Under the pieces are notes generated by a model. The model was not told the origin of the DNA and did no database searches. It worked only from the letters and a program-made list of their open reading frames with translations. DNA of 64,000 bases from Phytohabitans suffuscus. GTDB lineage: Bacteria > Actinomycetota > Actinomycetes > Mycobacteriales > Micromonosporaceae. Shown here in pieces: positions 8,522 through 17,329 of the stretch (position 1 is its first letter; the number at the start of each line of letters is the position of its first letter). A program made the translations under genes and the position numbers. The stretch lies in contig NZ_AP022871.1 in the NCBI RefSeq assembly GCF_011764565.1, forward strand, positions 7,254,320 to 7,318,319, written 5' to 3'.

Positions 8522-10492
8522 TCAGCTCACCGGCCCGACCCGGACGTTCTGGACGACCGCGGTGCCGTTGAAGACGTTCAGCCCGAACTGGCCGCTGGCG
8601 ATCGTGTCGTCCACGGCGTCGATAACGGGCGTGGCCCCGCCGTCGAGGTACACCCGCAGCCGGGGTCCGTCGGCGACCACCTTGAGGTGATAGGTGCGGC
8701 CGTGCTGGACGTCCAGAGGGTACGTGGCGATGTCCCGGCCGGGCCGCCACAGCTTGACGACCTTCGCGAGTGCGTCGATGTTGGCGGTGTAGTGCCGGGT
8801 GGCGTCGCGGTTGGCGCGGAAGGTGATGGCCGCGGCGATGCCGGAGTCGAGCCGCACGTCGGCCTCGTACGTGAAGTCGCCGCCGCCGCGCGTGTTCAGG
8901 TAGAAGGCGTCGCCGCCGCTGGTCCCCTTCTTGCCGCCGGTGGCGTCCGACCACACGCCCGAGTCGGAGTACCACTGCCCGCCCAGGTTGTCCACCAGCG
9001 TGGACTCGCCGCCCCAGATCGAGCCGAGCTCGTGGAAGGTCAGCCGCTCCAGGTGGATCCGGCCGTCGGCGAACAGCTCGACGGTGTCGCCGCCCGGCAG
9101 GCTGTCGAAGTTGACGTTCAGGCTCTGGTAGACCCGGCCGTCGTTGCCGAAGATCTCGAGCTGACCGCGGTCGACCAGCATCCGGATTTTGACCCGGTCG
9201 CCGACCGGCGGCATCGGCACACCGCCCAGCGTTCCGTTGGCGGTGTCGTAGCCGACCTCGTGGTCGTACCAGCCGTCTTTGCCCTCCCCCAGCCGGAAGC
9301 CGAAGTGCGACCGCCCGCCGCGGGGGATCCGGAACTCCGCGTCGATCTCGTAGGTGTCCGCCCTGACGCCGTCGAGCAAGGCACCCGCGTTTCCACCGTT
9401 GAGTACGCGGTTCTTCCAAACCTGGGTGGACGTGCGCAGGCGCTCGACCTCGCCGATCGGGGTGCTGAGCACGCGTGGCGCGCCGTTCACCGTCGCCAGG
9501 CGCATCTCGACCGGGAAGGTCAGGTTGCCGGTCCAGATGGTGCCCGAGTTGCCGGGCTGCCATGCCATCGAGACGATCCGGTTGTCCGGCATGTTGGTGA
9601 ACGTGAGGCCGGCGTAGTAGCTGCCGTCGCCCGAGTTCTGGCCGTGGTTGAACCGCTGCGGCTGCGTCCAGTCGCTCGTGAACCGCGCGCCGTCGAACGT
9701 ACCGACCACGTACTCGCCGCTGGCGTCGCTGAGCACCCACCTCGCCTTCGACGGGTCGCCGTCCAGCGGCATCGGCACCATGTCGGGACATTCGAAGAGC
9801 CAGTTCGCCTGGTACCGCGAGGCGAACGTCCAGTGCAGCAGGTCGTCCGAGGTGTAGAAGTCGACGCCGTTGCCGCCGTGGTCGGACCAGACGACCATGC
9901 CCCAGCGGCCGGAAGCCTTGTCCCAGAACACCTTCGGGTCGCGGCTGGTCCCCTGCGGCACCGCGACCGGCCGCCCACCGTCGTACGTCTTGAACGTGTA
10001 CCCGCCGTCGTTGGAGTAGAAGACCGTGACCCCGTCCGTGCCGGAGTACACGATGATCGGGTCCTCGTCGCCGTCCTTGAGGCCGCTGACGTTCGCGCTG
10101 TCGACGACACCACCGCCGGACCACAGGTTGCCCGGGTGCACGCCCGGCTCGAGCGCGATGGGCTTCTGCTGCCAGTGCACCAGGTCGGTGCTGACCGCGT
10201 GTCCCCAGTGCATGGTGTCCCACCGCAGCCCGTGCGGGTTGTGCTGGTAGTAGAGGTGGTAGACGCCGTCGTAGTAGAGCGGCGCGTTGACGTCGTTGAT
10301 CCAGCCGCCGCGAGCGCTGAAGTGGTACTGCCCGCGGTTGTCCTCCTGGTAGTTCGTGACGGGATAGGGGAACTCCGGGTAGTCCTGCGGCGTGCCGGCG
10401 GACACCCCCTGAACCGCCACCGCGCTCAGACCTACCGCGGCGGCCACGATTGACACCGTTGTCATCGCGGTGTACCGAACTCTCCTTGGCAT
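8522..10492 (-). CDS. secreted GH32 fructan hydrolase (levanase/inulinase type)
   Basis: 656 residues. A signal peptide (MPRRVRYTAMTTVSIVAAAVG..., cleavage near VSA-GT) is followed by a five-bladed GH32 propeller: WINDVNAP (nucleophile Asp67, variant of WMNDPNG), then RDPKVFW and ECPD with the acid/base Glu. A beta-sandwich follows, and then a C-terminal concanavalin-like domain (about residues 500-656, FTYEADVRLDSG...). It hydrolyses fructan or sucrose-type beta-fructosides outside the cell, feeding the adjacent importer. ATG 10492 was chosen because the signal peptide starts there. The promoter and operator lie upstream at 10561-10606. Confidence 0.92.
   Translation of the reverse strand: MPRRVRYTAMTTVSIVAAAVGLSAVAVQGVSAGTPQDYPEFPYPVTNYQEDNRGQYHFSARGGWINDVNAPLYYDGVYHLYYQHNPHGLRWDTMHWGHAVSTDLVHWQQKPIALEPGVHPGNLWSGGGVVDSANVSGLKDGDEDPIIVYSGTDGVTVFYSNDGGYTFKTYDGGRPVAVPQGTSRDPKVFWDKASGRWGMVVWSDHGGNGVDFYTSDDLLHWTFASRYQANWLFECPDMVPMPLDGDPSKARWVLSDASGEYVVGTFDGARFTSDWTQPQRFNHGQNSGDGSYYAGLTFTNMPDNRIVSMAWQPGNSGTIWTGNLTFPVEMRLATVNGAPRVLSTPIGEVERLRTSTQVWKNRVLNGGNAGALLDGVRADTYEIDAEFRIPRGGRSHFGFRLGEGKDGWYDHEVGYDTANGTLGGVPMPPVGDRVKIRMLVDRGQLEIFGNDGRVYQSLNVNFDSLPGGDTVELFADGRIHLERLTFHELGSIWGGESTLVDNLGGQWYSDSGVWSDATGGKKGTSGGDAFYLNTRGGGDFTYEADVRLDSGIAAAITFRANRDATRHYTANIDALAKVVKLWRPGRDIATYPLDVQHGRTYHLKVVADGPRLRVYLDGGATPVIDAVDDTIASGQFGLNVFNGTAVVQNVRVGPVS
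10452..10463. promoter_or_regulatory. operator-like site GACACCGTTGTC inside GH32 signal-peptide codons
   Basis: It matches GACANCGNTGTC and sits about 30 bp inside the GH32 coding region, about 100 bp from the promoter operator. It may be an auxiliary site for loop repression, or chance. Confidence 0.35.
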
Positions 10493-10560
10493 ACGTCCCA
10501 GCTCCCATGCAGTAGTCGATGGAGACGGAGCAGATCGTTCTCGGCGCCAGGGCCACGTTT

Positions 10561-10606
10561 GACAACCTTGTCGGATGAGTCTTATTGATCGTGTGTGATG
10601 TGTCAA
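10561..10606 (-). promoter_or_regulatory. GH32 promoter with overlapping LacI operator
   Basis: On the minus strand, TTGACA (10606-10601) and TAAGAC (10584-10579) are separated by 16 bp, a good sigma-70-like promoter. GACAAGGTTGTC follows at 10572-10561, covering the expected transcription start, so a bound repressor would block initiation. The GH32 ATG is about 70 bp further on. Confidence 0.6.
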
Positions 10607-10661
10607 CGTATGGTTTCCAACCTGTTACGGGCGACCGTGACACCTAGTGAGGCGCCAATCT

Positions 10662-10673
10662 GACAAGCTTGTC
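10662..10673. promoter_or_regulatory. perfect palindromic operator GACAAGCTTGTC
   Basis: A perfect 12-base palindrome about 135 bp before the second LacI gene and about 170 bp before GH32. It shares the GACA...TGTC arms with the other sites and probably mediates autoregulation. Confidence 0.55.
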
Positions 10674-10808
10674 AACCGACGGCCGCCGGCGGTCACGTAC
10701 CGGCGACGGGTCCGCGACGGTGCCCGTGCTCGCCCCGGTCCGGACGAGCACGGCAGCCGAGGCCACGCCAGCGGCGCGAGCCGTACGATGCCAGTTTCAG
10801 AGGGGAAG

Positions 10809-11861
10809 ATGAGCCAGCACAGCGATCCGGTCACCATGCCCTACCGGCAGCGGGCGACCCTGCGCGACGTCGCGGCGATGGCGGGCGTCAGCATCAAGAC
10901 CGTCTCCCGCGTGGTCAACGGAGAGAACGGCGTAGCGCCGGCCAAGGTCGCCGCGGTCACCAGAGCCATCCGCCAGCTCGACTACCGGCCGAACGTCTCG
11001 GCCAGCGCGCTGCGGCGGGCGAACCGCCGCACCGCGGTCATCGGCATGGTGCTCGAAGACCTCGCCAACCCGTTCTCCAGCGCCCTGCTCCGCGCCGTCG
11101 AGGACGCGGCCAACGAGCGGCAGCTGCTGATCGTCGCCGGCAGCGTCGACGAAGACCAGGAGCGCGAGCGCACGCTCGTGCGCGCGTTCAGCGAGCGGCG
11201 CGTCGACGGCCTGATCATCGCGCCGGTCGGCGAGGACCAGGGGTACCTGCGCGCCGAGGTGGAGGCGGGCACGTCGCTCGTCTTCGTCGACCGCCTGCCA
11301 CAAGGCATCCGCGCCGACTGCGTGCTCTCCGACAACGAGGGCGGCGCCCGGACGGCGGTCCACCACCTCGCCGACAGCGGGCACCGGCACATCGCCTACC
11401 TCGGCGACCTGCGGATCATCCCCACCGCCCAGCAGCGCTTCGCCGGATACCAGCACGCCTGCCTGGAGCGCAGCCTGCCGTGGACACCCGCCAACCACGT
11501 GCACGACCTGCACACCGTGGACGACGCGACGGCGGCCACGGAGCGGCTGTTGCGCTCCGGCGACCCGCCCACGGCGCTGTTCGCCAGCCAGAACCTCGTG
11601 ACCATCGGCGCCATCGCCGCACTCCAGCGGCTCGGGCTCGAAGACACCGTGGCGCTCGTCGGCTTCGACGACTTCCCGATGGCCGACCTGCTCAAGCCCC
11701 GCGTAAGCGTCATCGCCCAGGACCCGTCCCGCATCGGCCGGGTCGCCGCCGAGCAACTGTTCCAGCGGCTGGACGGCGACGACAGCGCACCCCGGCGGAC
11801 GGTGCTGGCGACCACGACCATCCCGCGCGGTTCCGGCGAGATCCCGCCCGCCCGCCGGTAG
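10809..11861 (+). CDS. LacI-family transcriptional repressor (paralogue 2)
   Basis: 350 residues from ATG 10809 (AGGGGAAG just before it; an in-frame ATG at 10788 is an alternative). HTH TLRDVAAMAGVSIKTVSRVVNGE, hinge LDYRPNVSASALRR, then an effector domain closely parallel to the 7429 gene: ANPFSSALLRAVEDA, AGSVDEDQERERTLV and GFDDFPMADLL all recur. The pair probably arose by duplication, leaving GH32 between two repressors. Recognition helices differ slightly (STKTASRVV against SIKTVSRVV), so they may read the same operators. Confidence 0.92.
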   Translation: MSQHSDPVTMPYRQRATLRDVAAMAGVSIKTVSRVVNGENGVAPAKVAAVTRAIRQLDYRPNVSASALRRANRRTAVIGMVLEDLANPFSSALLRAVEDAANERQLLIVAGSVDEDQERERTLVRAFSERRVDGLIIAPVGEDQGYLRAEVEAGTSLVFVDRLPQGIRADCVLSDNEGGARTAVHHLADSGHRHIAYLGDLRIIPTAQQRFAGYQHACLERSLPWTPANHVHDLHTVDDATAATERLLRSGDPPTALFASQNLVTIGAIAALQRLGLEDTVALVGFDDFPMADLLKPRVSVIAQDPSRIGRVAAEQLFQRLDGDDSAPRRTVLATTTIPRGSGEIPPARR

Positions 11862-12015
11862 CACCGGACCACGCCACCAGCGCCGGCGACGGACGGACGC
11901 GCTCACCGCCCGGGTACGGCCTCCTCGGCTGGCGCTGTCGTAGCCCGTGGCGACGTCAAAGCCGAAGCTTTCCTCAGGCGTAAACCCGCTCCGCCGGCTA
12001 CCTCCGGTGGCGTTC

Positions 12016-12912
12016 TCATGATTCTGCGAGAATTTCGCGGATCACGTGCTGGTTGACGGTGGCCAGCTCGGGATCGGTGTCGATGCTTCCGGTAAGGACC
12101 AGCAGTGCCTTCCACAGGGCCCACCCCCGGGCTCGCGCCCAGGTGCCGTCGTCCTGGCCAGCCGCCTGCCGGAATGCCTCGCGGCTCGCGCCGGAAAGCA
12201 TCGTCCAGGCGATCACCAAGTCGCAGGCGGGATCCCCGACGCCCGAGGTGCCGAAGTCGATGACAGCCGCCAGTTTCCCGTCGGCGACCAGGAGGTTTCC
12301 GGAGGCGATGTCGCCGTGGAACCACACCGGCGGCCTGGTCCACTCAGTGGTCAGGGCAGCGTCCCAGACGGCGGCGGCACGGGCCGTGTCGATACGGCCG
12401 GTCAACGCGGCCAGACACCGGCGGGTCTCTTCGTCGTAGTGGGCCGGCGGCAGCCCCCGATACGCACTGTGCTCCCCGGCGAGCGGGCCACCGACGGCGT
12501 CGCAGCGCTGGAGAGCACGCAGGAACTCGGCCACCGAGACCGCGAACTGCACCATGTCGTCGATGCGTCCCCGGTCAGCGGTCTGCCCAGGCAACCAGCC
12601 ACGCACGGACCACGGAAAGGGGTAGCCCTCGCCGGGTGCCCCGAGAGCGAGGACCGGCGGCACGGCCACCGGCAGCGCCGGTGCCAGCCGAGGCAGCCAC
12701 TCGTTCTCCTTGGCCACGGCGGGGACGTAGCCGATGGCGGTGGGCAGCCGCACCGTCATGTCATCGCCCAGGCGATAGGTCCGGTTGTCCCAGCCGTCGA
12801 CCTCCACCGGCCTCACCGGGAGACCGCTCCACTGTGGGAACTGCTCGGCGAGCAGGCGCCGTACCAGCGCGGCATTGATTCCGGCACGGCCGTCCGCGGG
12901 AGTTGAGGTCAC
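12016..12912 (-). CDS. aminoglycoside phosphotransferase-family kinase (APH)
   Basis: 298 residues from GTG 12912. The APH/choline-kinase fold is shown by the catalytic loop VWFHGDIASGNLLV (HGDxxxxN) and the metal-binding VIDFGTSGVGDPACDL (DFG-like). The N-lobe contains DNRTYRLGDDMTVRLP. Enzymes of this group phosphorylate small alcohols, aminoglycosides or macrolides; substrate cannot be assigned here, and chromosomal actinomycete members are usually not proven resistance genes. No operon partner is visible. The start is uncertain because no strong ribosome site is present. Confidence 0.85.
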   Translation of the reverse strand: MTSTPADGRAGINAALVRRLLAEQFPQWSGLPVRPVEVDGWDNRTYRLGDDMTVRLPTAIGYVPAVAKENEWLPRLAPALPVAVPPVLALGAPGEGYPFPWSVRGWLPGQTADRGRIDDMVQFAVSVAEFLRALQRCDAVGGPLAGEHSAYRGLPPAHYDEETRRCLAALTGRIDTARAAAVWDAALTTEWTRPPVWFHGDIASGNLLVADGKLAAVIDFGTSGVGDPACDLVIAWTMLSGASREAFRQAAGQDDGTWARARGWALWKALLVLTGSIDTDPELATVNQHVIREILAES

Positions 12913-12964
12913 GCAGCGATCTTCGTCGCCGCCGTCCCTCCCGGCCAACGGATTTCACCTAGAG

Positions 12965-13125
12965 ACCTTCCGGGGTCAGGGTTCGCGTCTGTCCACAGTG
13001 ACCTCCGTGCTTCCGCCGGTCTGTCCGATCCGATGTGGAGACTGGGGTCGGTTTCGGTGGATCGTGGTATGGATCCGCCCCTCTGGGGGCAGTTACATAC
13101 CACGATCTGTGGCCGGGAGCCGCGC
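12965..13125 (+). repeat. dispersed palindromic element, copy A
   Basis: A non-coding stretch sharing about 130-160 bp of patchy but clear similarity with 54220-54350 in opposite orientation. The core is a long hairpin: arms GATCGTGGTATG (13060-13071) and CATACCACGATC (13096-13107) around an inner GCCCC/GGGGGC stem. The flanks are also shared: CTTCCGGGGTCAGGGT before and GGCCG...AGCCGCGCG after. It is probably a small mobile or structured element of unknown family. It fills most of the 350-bp gap between the phosphotransferase and the helicase gene. Confidence 0.65.
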
Positions 13126-13264
13126 GGCGCAGGATCTGCCTGAGTCGTTCCCTGCCGATGACGCGTGGGATGCGCGCCGACGACCACACCGCCGTCCTCG
13201 ACGGCATCGACCGCCCTCTCGCTGTGAGGCGGCGTTCACCATCTGGCCCTCGGCGTGGCGCCCG

Positions 13265-14587
13265 TCAGTGCGGCTTGATGGGCGTGGTGTGCGGTAGGTC
13301 GGCGGCCAGGACACTGAAGTGGCGTTGAGCTGCCCATGCCCGTCTGTCGCCGATGACGTAGAGGCGGCGTTTGGCGCGGCTGACGGCGACGTTGAGTAGG
13401 TTGGGTCTGCTCGCGGCCCATTGGCGGGCGCCGGGGCGCTGGGGGTTGCCGCCCAGGACGAGTATGACGATGTCGGCCTGTTTGCCCTGCGCGGTGTGTA
13501 CGGTGCCGGCGACCAGCCCCGGGTAGCGGCGTGACCTGCCGCTGACTTGTCGGGCGATGTCCCGGAACGGCGCGATCACCATGACTTCGGACATGTCGAA
13601 CTGGAGATCGGCGAGCGTGCCGAGGACGCGGTCGAGTTGGCGGCCCTCGTCGGGGATCCAGTGACCCTGAGCCGTGGCGCCGCTGACGTCGATCCATTTG
13701 GACGGCGGGAGGGTCGGGTAGGCCGCCGGCTGGGCGCGGACGTCGACCCGCGCGGTGGTGCGGATCTCGGCCTCCGGACGCAGGTACTCGCACAGGGCGG
13801 CGCCGACGTCTCCTTTGGCCGCCCGGCCGGCGACCCACTCCAGGTCTCCCATGATGAAGCTGTTGAGAAACTCGTGGCCCCCACTGTCCGCGGTGCGCCG
13901 GGCCACGATCTGGCTCCTGATCCGGATCTCCGTGCAGGACAGCGCCTCACCAACGCCGGCCGGGGCGGTGGCCGCGGCCAGGCACGCGCGCAGGCGAACA
14001 TGATCCAGCACCCACCGGTACACGGTCGGCGGCGAGTCTTCGTCCACCGGCGGGACGATCTCCTTGATGACCTGCTCGCTCCACGCCTCGCTGAACCGCT
14101 CCGCGGCGTCCTCGAACCCGCGAAGCCAGTCTCGCGATCGCCGCCCCCGACTCAGCACCTGACCGGTGGCCCACGCACAACTGGAAAGCACCGCGGAGTC
14201 CAGGACCGCTTTTCCATCTTCGTCGACCAGAAACATCGCTACAGCGCTTTCACCGGCAGGCCGCTCGTCGAAGCTGTCCAGATCCGGCTCGAAGAAACGC
14301 GAAATTGTCTCGAACACCGCGTCGAGGCGATAGGTCCCCAGGTAGACGACGTGCCGCCAGGTCTGGTTCGACCGCAGCGGCCGGCGGGCGATTTCGTGGT
14401 CAGGCTCCCACGGCAGGGGCTCACCGGGCTGGACGGCGAACACCAGCCGTTCCCGGCGCACTTTCTCGACGCTCTGCGGACTGAACATCTCCACAGTCCG
14501 CCAGAACTCGATGATTTCCGCCCGCTTCGCGTCCGCTTTCCGCGCCAACCCCAACTCCGATCGACAGATCCCGTCGAACACAATCAC
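13265..14587 (-). pseudogene. superfamily 1 helicase-like protein with the ATP-binding core deleted
   Basis: An open frame of 440 residues. The C-terminal 180 residues are a UvrD/AAA_12-type helicase second domain: VMVIAPFRDIARQV, GTVHTAQGKQADIVILVLGG (motif V-like) and LLNVAVSRAKRRLYVIGDR (motif VI). The N-terminal 240 residues (LARKADAKRAEIIEFWRTVE, MFSPQSVEKV) look like the start of long actinobacterial AAA-domain helicases. No Walker A GxGKT or Walker B DE is seen between them. Known relatives are much longer, so several hundred residues appear lost by an in-frame deletion. It cannot hydrolyse ATP as it stands. The start is a GTG with a weak ribosome site. Confidence 0.7.
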
Positions 14588-14611
14588 GGAAGACCCTAAA
14601 GCCCATTCACA

Positions 14612-14637
14612 TGATCATGCGGATACGATCATGATCA
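14612..14637. repeat. inverted repeat TGATCATG / CATGATCA
   Basis: Two perfect 8-base arms separated by 10 bp, in the gap between the helicase remnant and the response regulator gene. It could be an operator or part of a terminator; there is no T-run. Confidence 0.35.
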
Positions 14638-14721
14638 AAAGGAATTGGTTCGTGAGCGCCGCCCACGGGCACGATCCAAGCGGTGGTGTGGCGCCGCGAA
14701 TAGTCCACCGGGGCCGGTCCG

Positions 14722-15366
14722 CTACCGCAGCACGCCCTCGTGCAGGGCGCGGAGCACCGCGTTGGTGCGGTCGCGGGCGCCGAGCTTGAGCAGGATCGCC
14801 GACACGTGGTTCTTCACCGTCCCCTCGGCGAGGTAGAGCAGCCCGGCGATCTCCCGGTTGGTGTACCCCTCGGCCACCAGCCGCAGCACCTCCAGCTCCC
14901 GCTCGGTGAGATCCTGCGGCGGTGGCGCGCTCACCCCGACCGGGGACGGCGCCGAGCGGATCGCGCGCAGCAGGCGGTCCGTGATCGACGCCGCGATGAG
15001 CGTGCCGCCCGCGGCGAGCGTCTCGACGGCCCGGGTCAGCTGCTCCAGCGTGACGTCCTTGAGCAGGTACCCGCGGGCCCCGGCGCGGAGCGCGTCGACC
15101 ACGAGTGTGTCGTCGTCGAACGTGGTGAGCACCAGCACCGGTACGTCCATGTCGCGCTCGCGCAGCTGCCGCAGCGTCCAGATGCCGTCCCGGTGGGGCA
15201 TGCGCAGGTCGAGCAGGACGACGCCCGGCCGGGTCTCGGAGATCACGTCGAGGGCGGCGGCGCCGTCGCCCGCCTCGCCGACGACCTCGATGCCGGCGAG
15301 GTCGAGCAGGGTACGGATGCCCTGGCGGACGAGCGCCTGGTCGTCGACGACCACCACCCGGGTCAC
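14722..15366 (-). CDS. NarL/LuxR-type response regulator
   Basis: 214 residues. Receiver domain: VVVVDDQALVRQGI with acidic pocket DD and phospho-acceptor Asp in VVLLDLRMPHRDGI (about residue 53), then the conserved Lys in GYLLKDVTLEQL. A C-terminal LuxR HTH (LTERELEVLRLVAEGYTNREIA...) follows. It lies 13 bp downstream of its sensor kinase gene. The divergent ABC exporter (16598-18060) is the likely target, as is common for DrrAB-type transporters next to such pairs. Confidence 0.93.
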   Translation of the reverse strand: MTRVVVVDDQALVRQGIRTLLDLAGIEVVGEAGDGAAALDVISETRPGVVLLDLRMPHRDGIWTLRQLRERDMDVPVLVLTTFDDDTLVVDALRAGARGYLLKDVTLEQLTRAVETLAAGGTLIAASITDRLLRAIRSAPSPVGVSAPPPQDLTERELEVLRLVAEGYTNREIAGLLYLAEGTVKNHVSAILLKLGARDRTNAVLRALHEGVLR

Positions 15367-15379
15367 GCCGAGCCCCCGG

Positions 15380-16486
15380 TCACCTGGCCGGCATCCGGGC
15401 GGTGATTTGGAAGCCTGCGCTGCCGTCGTACGCGATGTCCCCGCCGAGCGGCGCGAACCGCTCCGCGATCCCGCGCAGCCCGTTGCCGGGCACGACCTCG
15501 GGTGTGCCCCGCCCGTCGTCGACCGCGGTCAGCCGGATCGCGTCGCCGTCGCGGGCGACCGTGACGGCGAGCTCGCGGGCGCCGGCGTGGCGGAGCGTGT
15601 TGGTGACGATCTCCTGTACCGCCCGGACGAGCGCGGCGGTCTGCTCCTCGTCGGCCTCGACGTCGTCGCCGACCTCCACGCTCACGTCCAGCCCCGGGAC
15701 GTCGCGCCCGATGTCGCGCAGCGCCTCGGTCAGGTCGGTGGCGGATCCGGTACGCAGCGCGCCGACCGTCGTCCGCACGTCGGCGAGCACCCCTCGGGCC
15801 ACCTTGTCGGCCCGCTCGACGTGCTCCCGCGCCGCCTCGCCGTCACGGTGGCGGGCGGCCTCCAGCTCCAGCGTGAGGACCGTGAGCTGGTGGCCGAGCA
15901 GGTCGTGCAGCTCACGGGAGATGCGCAGCCGCTCCGCCGTCCGCGCCGAGCCCGCCAGCAGCACGCTCGCCGCCCGCAGGTCCACGTGCGCCTGGGCGAG
16001 CTCCCGGCGGAGCCGCTGCTCCCGGCGGACCGCCGCCACGCTGAACACCGACGCGACCTGGATCAGCCCGTAGAACAGCCCGACGATGACCGTCTCGACC
16101 GGGACCCCGTGCGCCCGGGTGACGGCCAGGGCGATCACACCGGTGTTCAGCGCGACCACCAGCAGGTTGACCTTGAGCCGGATCAGCCCCGGCCCGAGCG
16201 CGGCGACGACCACCAGCAAGACGGGGAGCATGCCGGCGCGCGGGGCGGCCAGGACGACACCCGAGCCGGCGACGACCGCCACACCGTAGGCGGCGCGCCG
16301 CAGCGACGGCCGGCCCAACTCGGCCGCGGCGACGAACGCCGCGACCAGGGTCAGCGCGAAGAGGACACCCCACACCGCGGCCGGGATCTCCGGGTCGACG
16401 AGGCCGAGCACCACCGGCGAGCCGACGCCGACACAGACGACGAGCATCACCAGGCCGGACCACTCGTCCAGCCCGATCCGACGCAT
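15380..16486 (-). CDS. two-component sensor histidine kinase (HisKA_3)
   Basis: 368 residues from ATG 16486 (MRRIGLDEWSG). About six transmembrane helices fill residues 10-150. A short coiled linker (REQRLRRELAQAHVDLRAA) leads to the phosphorylation helix RISRELHDLLGHQL, with the His expected to be phosphorylated. The ATPase domain follows (N-box VQEIVTNTLRHAG, G-box VDDGRGTPE). With no extracellular domain, it probably senses membrane stress or a membrane-active compound. It is transcribed with the regulator downstream and divergently from the ABC exporter. Confidence 0.92.
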   Translation of the reverse strand: MRRIGLDEWSGLVMLVVCVGVGSPVVLGLVDPEIPAAVWGVLFALTLVAAFVAAAELGRPSLRRAAYGVAVVAGSGVVLAAPRAGMLPVLLVVVAALGPGLIRLKVNLLVVALNTGVIALAVTRAHGVPVETVIVGLFYGLIQVASVFSVAAVRREQRLRRELAQAHVDLRAASVLLAGSARTAERLRISRELHDLLGHQLTVLTLELEAARHRDGEAAREHVERADKVARGVLADVRTTVGALRTGSATDLTEALRDIGRDVPGLDVSVEVGDDVEADEEQTAALVRAVQEIVTNTLRHAGARELAVTVARDGDAIRLTAVDDGRGTPEVVPGNGLRGIAERFAPLGGDIAYDGSAGFQITARMPAR

Positions 16487-16597
16487 GAAACCACGGTAGC
16501 CGCCGCGATCAGCGCGCCTCGGGTGCCGAAAGTCATGGACCGGAGTGCTGACCTGTGGCACAGGCGGCGGGCGGGTCGTCTCGCCCAGCATCGAGGC

Positions 16598-17329
16598 ATG
16601 AGCCAACCCGCTATCGAGGCGAAGAACCTGTACAAACGGTACGGCGAGGTCGTCGCGGTCGAAGACGTCAGCCTGAGCGTGGCGCCCGGCGAGGTGCTGG
16701 GCCTCCTCGGCGCCAACGGGGCGGGCAAGACCACGACGATCGAGCTGATCGCCGGCCTACGCAAGCCCGACCGGGGCACGGTCCGGGTGCTCGGCCACGA
16801 CCCGCAGCGGGAGCGCGCGGCCGTACGGCGGTTGCTCGGCGTACAGCTCCAGGAGGCCACCCTGCACGGCGCGCTGACCGTCGCCGAGCTGCTCGGCCTG
16901 TACCGCAGCTTCTATCCCGACCCGCGCCCGGCGGCCGAGCTCCTCGACCTCGTCGACCTGCGGGAGCAGGCGAAGACGCGGTTCGAGCGGCTCTCCGGCG
17001 GCCAGCAGCAACGCCTCTCCATCGCGCTCGCGCTGGTCGGCCGGCCGCGCGTGGTGATCCTCGACGAGCTCACCACCGGGCTGGACCCGCGTGCGCGGCG
17101 GCGGATCTGGGCGGGCGTCGAGGCGCTGGCCGACGAGACGGTACTGCTGGTCAGCCACGCCATGGACGAGGTGGAGCGGCTCTGCGACCGGGTCGTGCTG
17201 CTGGACGCCGGACGGATCGTCGCCCAGGGCGCCCCCGCCGGGCTCGTCGCCCAGACCGGCACCGGAAGCCTGGAGGAGGCGTTCGTCGCCCTCACCGGCA
17301 GGGAGCTCACCCCGGAGGAGGCCGCGTGA
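16598..17329 (+). CDS. ABC exporter ATPase (DrrA/CcmA type)
   Basis: 243 residues from ATG 16598 (MSQPAIEAKNLYKRYGEVVAVEDVS). Walker A GANGAGKTT, signature LSGGQQQRLSIALAL, Walker B VVILDELTTGLDP and H-loop LVSHAM are present. It energises the membrane partner encoded next (GTGA overlap). Transporters of this type export drugs or lipids, or protect against membrane-active antibiotics. The long open frame upstream of the ATG is only the antisense of the kinase genes. Confidence 0.93.
   Translation: MSQPAIEAKNLYKRYGEVVAVEDVSLSVAPGEVLGLLGANGAGKTTTIELIAGLRKPDRGTVRVLGHDPQRERAAVRRLLGVQLQEATLHGALTVAELLGLYRSFYPDPRPAAELLDLVDLREQAKTRFERLSGGQQQRLSIALALVGRPRVVILDELTTGLDPRARRRIWAGVEALADETVLLVSHAMDEVERLCDRVVLLDAGRIVAQGAPAGLVAQTGTGSLEEAFVALTGRELTPEEAA

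Noticed and set aside
12016..12912. Antibiotic resistance gene
   Set aside because: APH fold is clear but substrate is not; chromosomal members often have other roles.
13265..14587. Anti-phage helicase
   Set aside because: Core motifs are missing and no other defence gene lies next to it.
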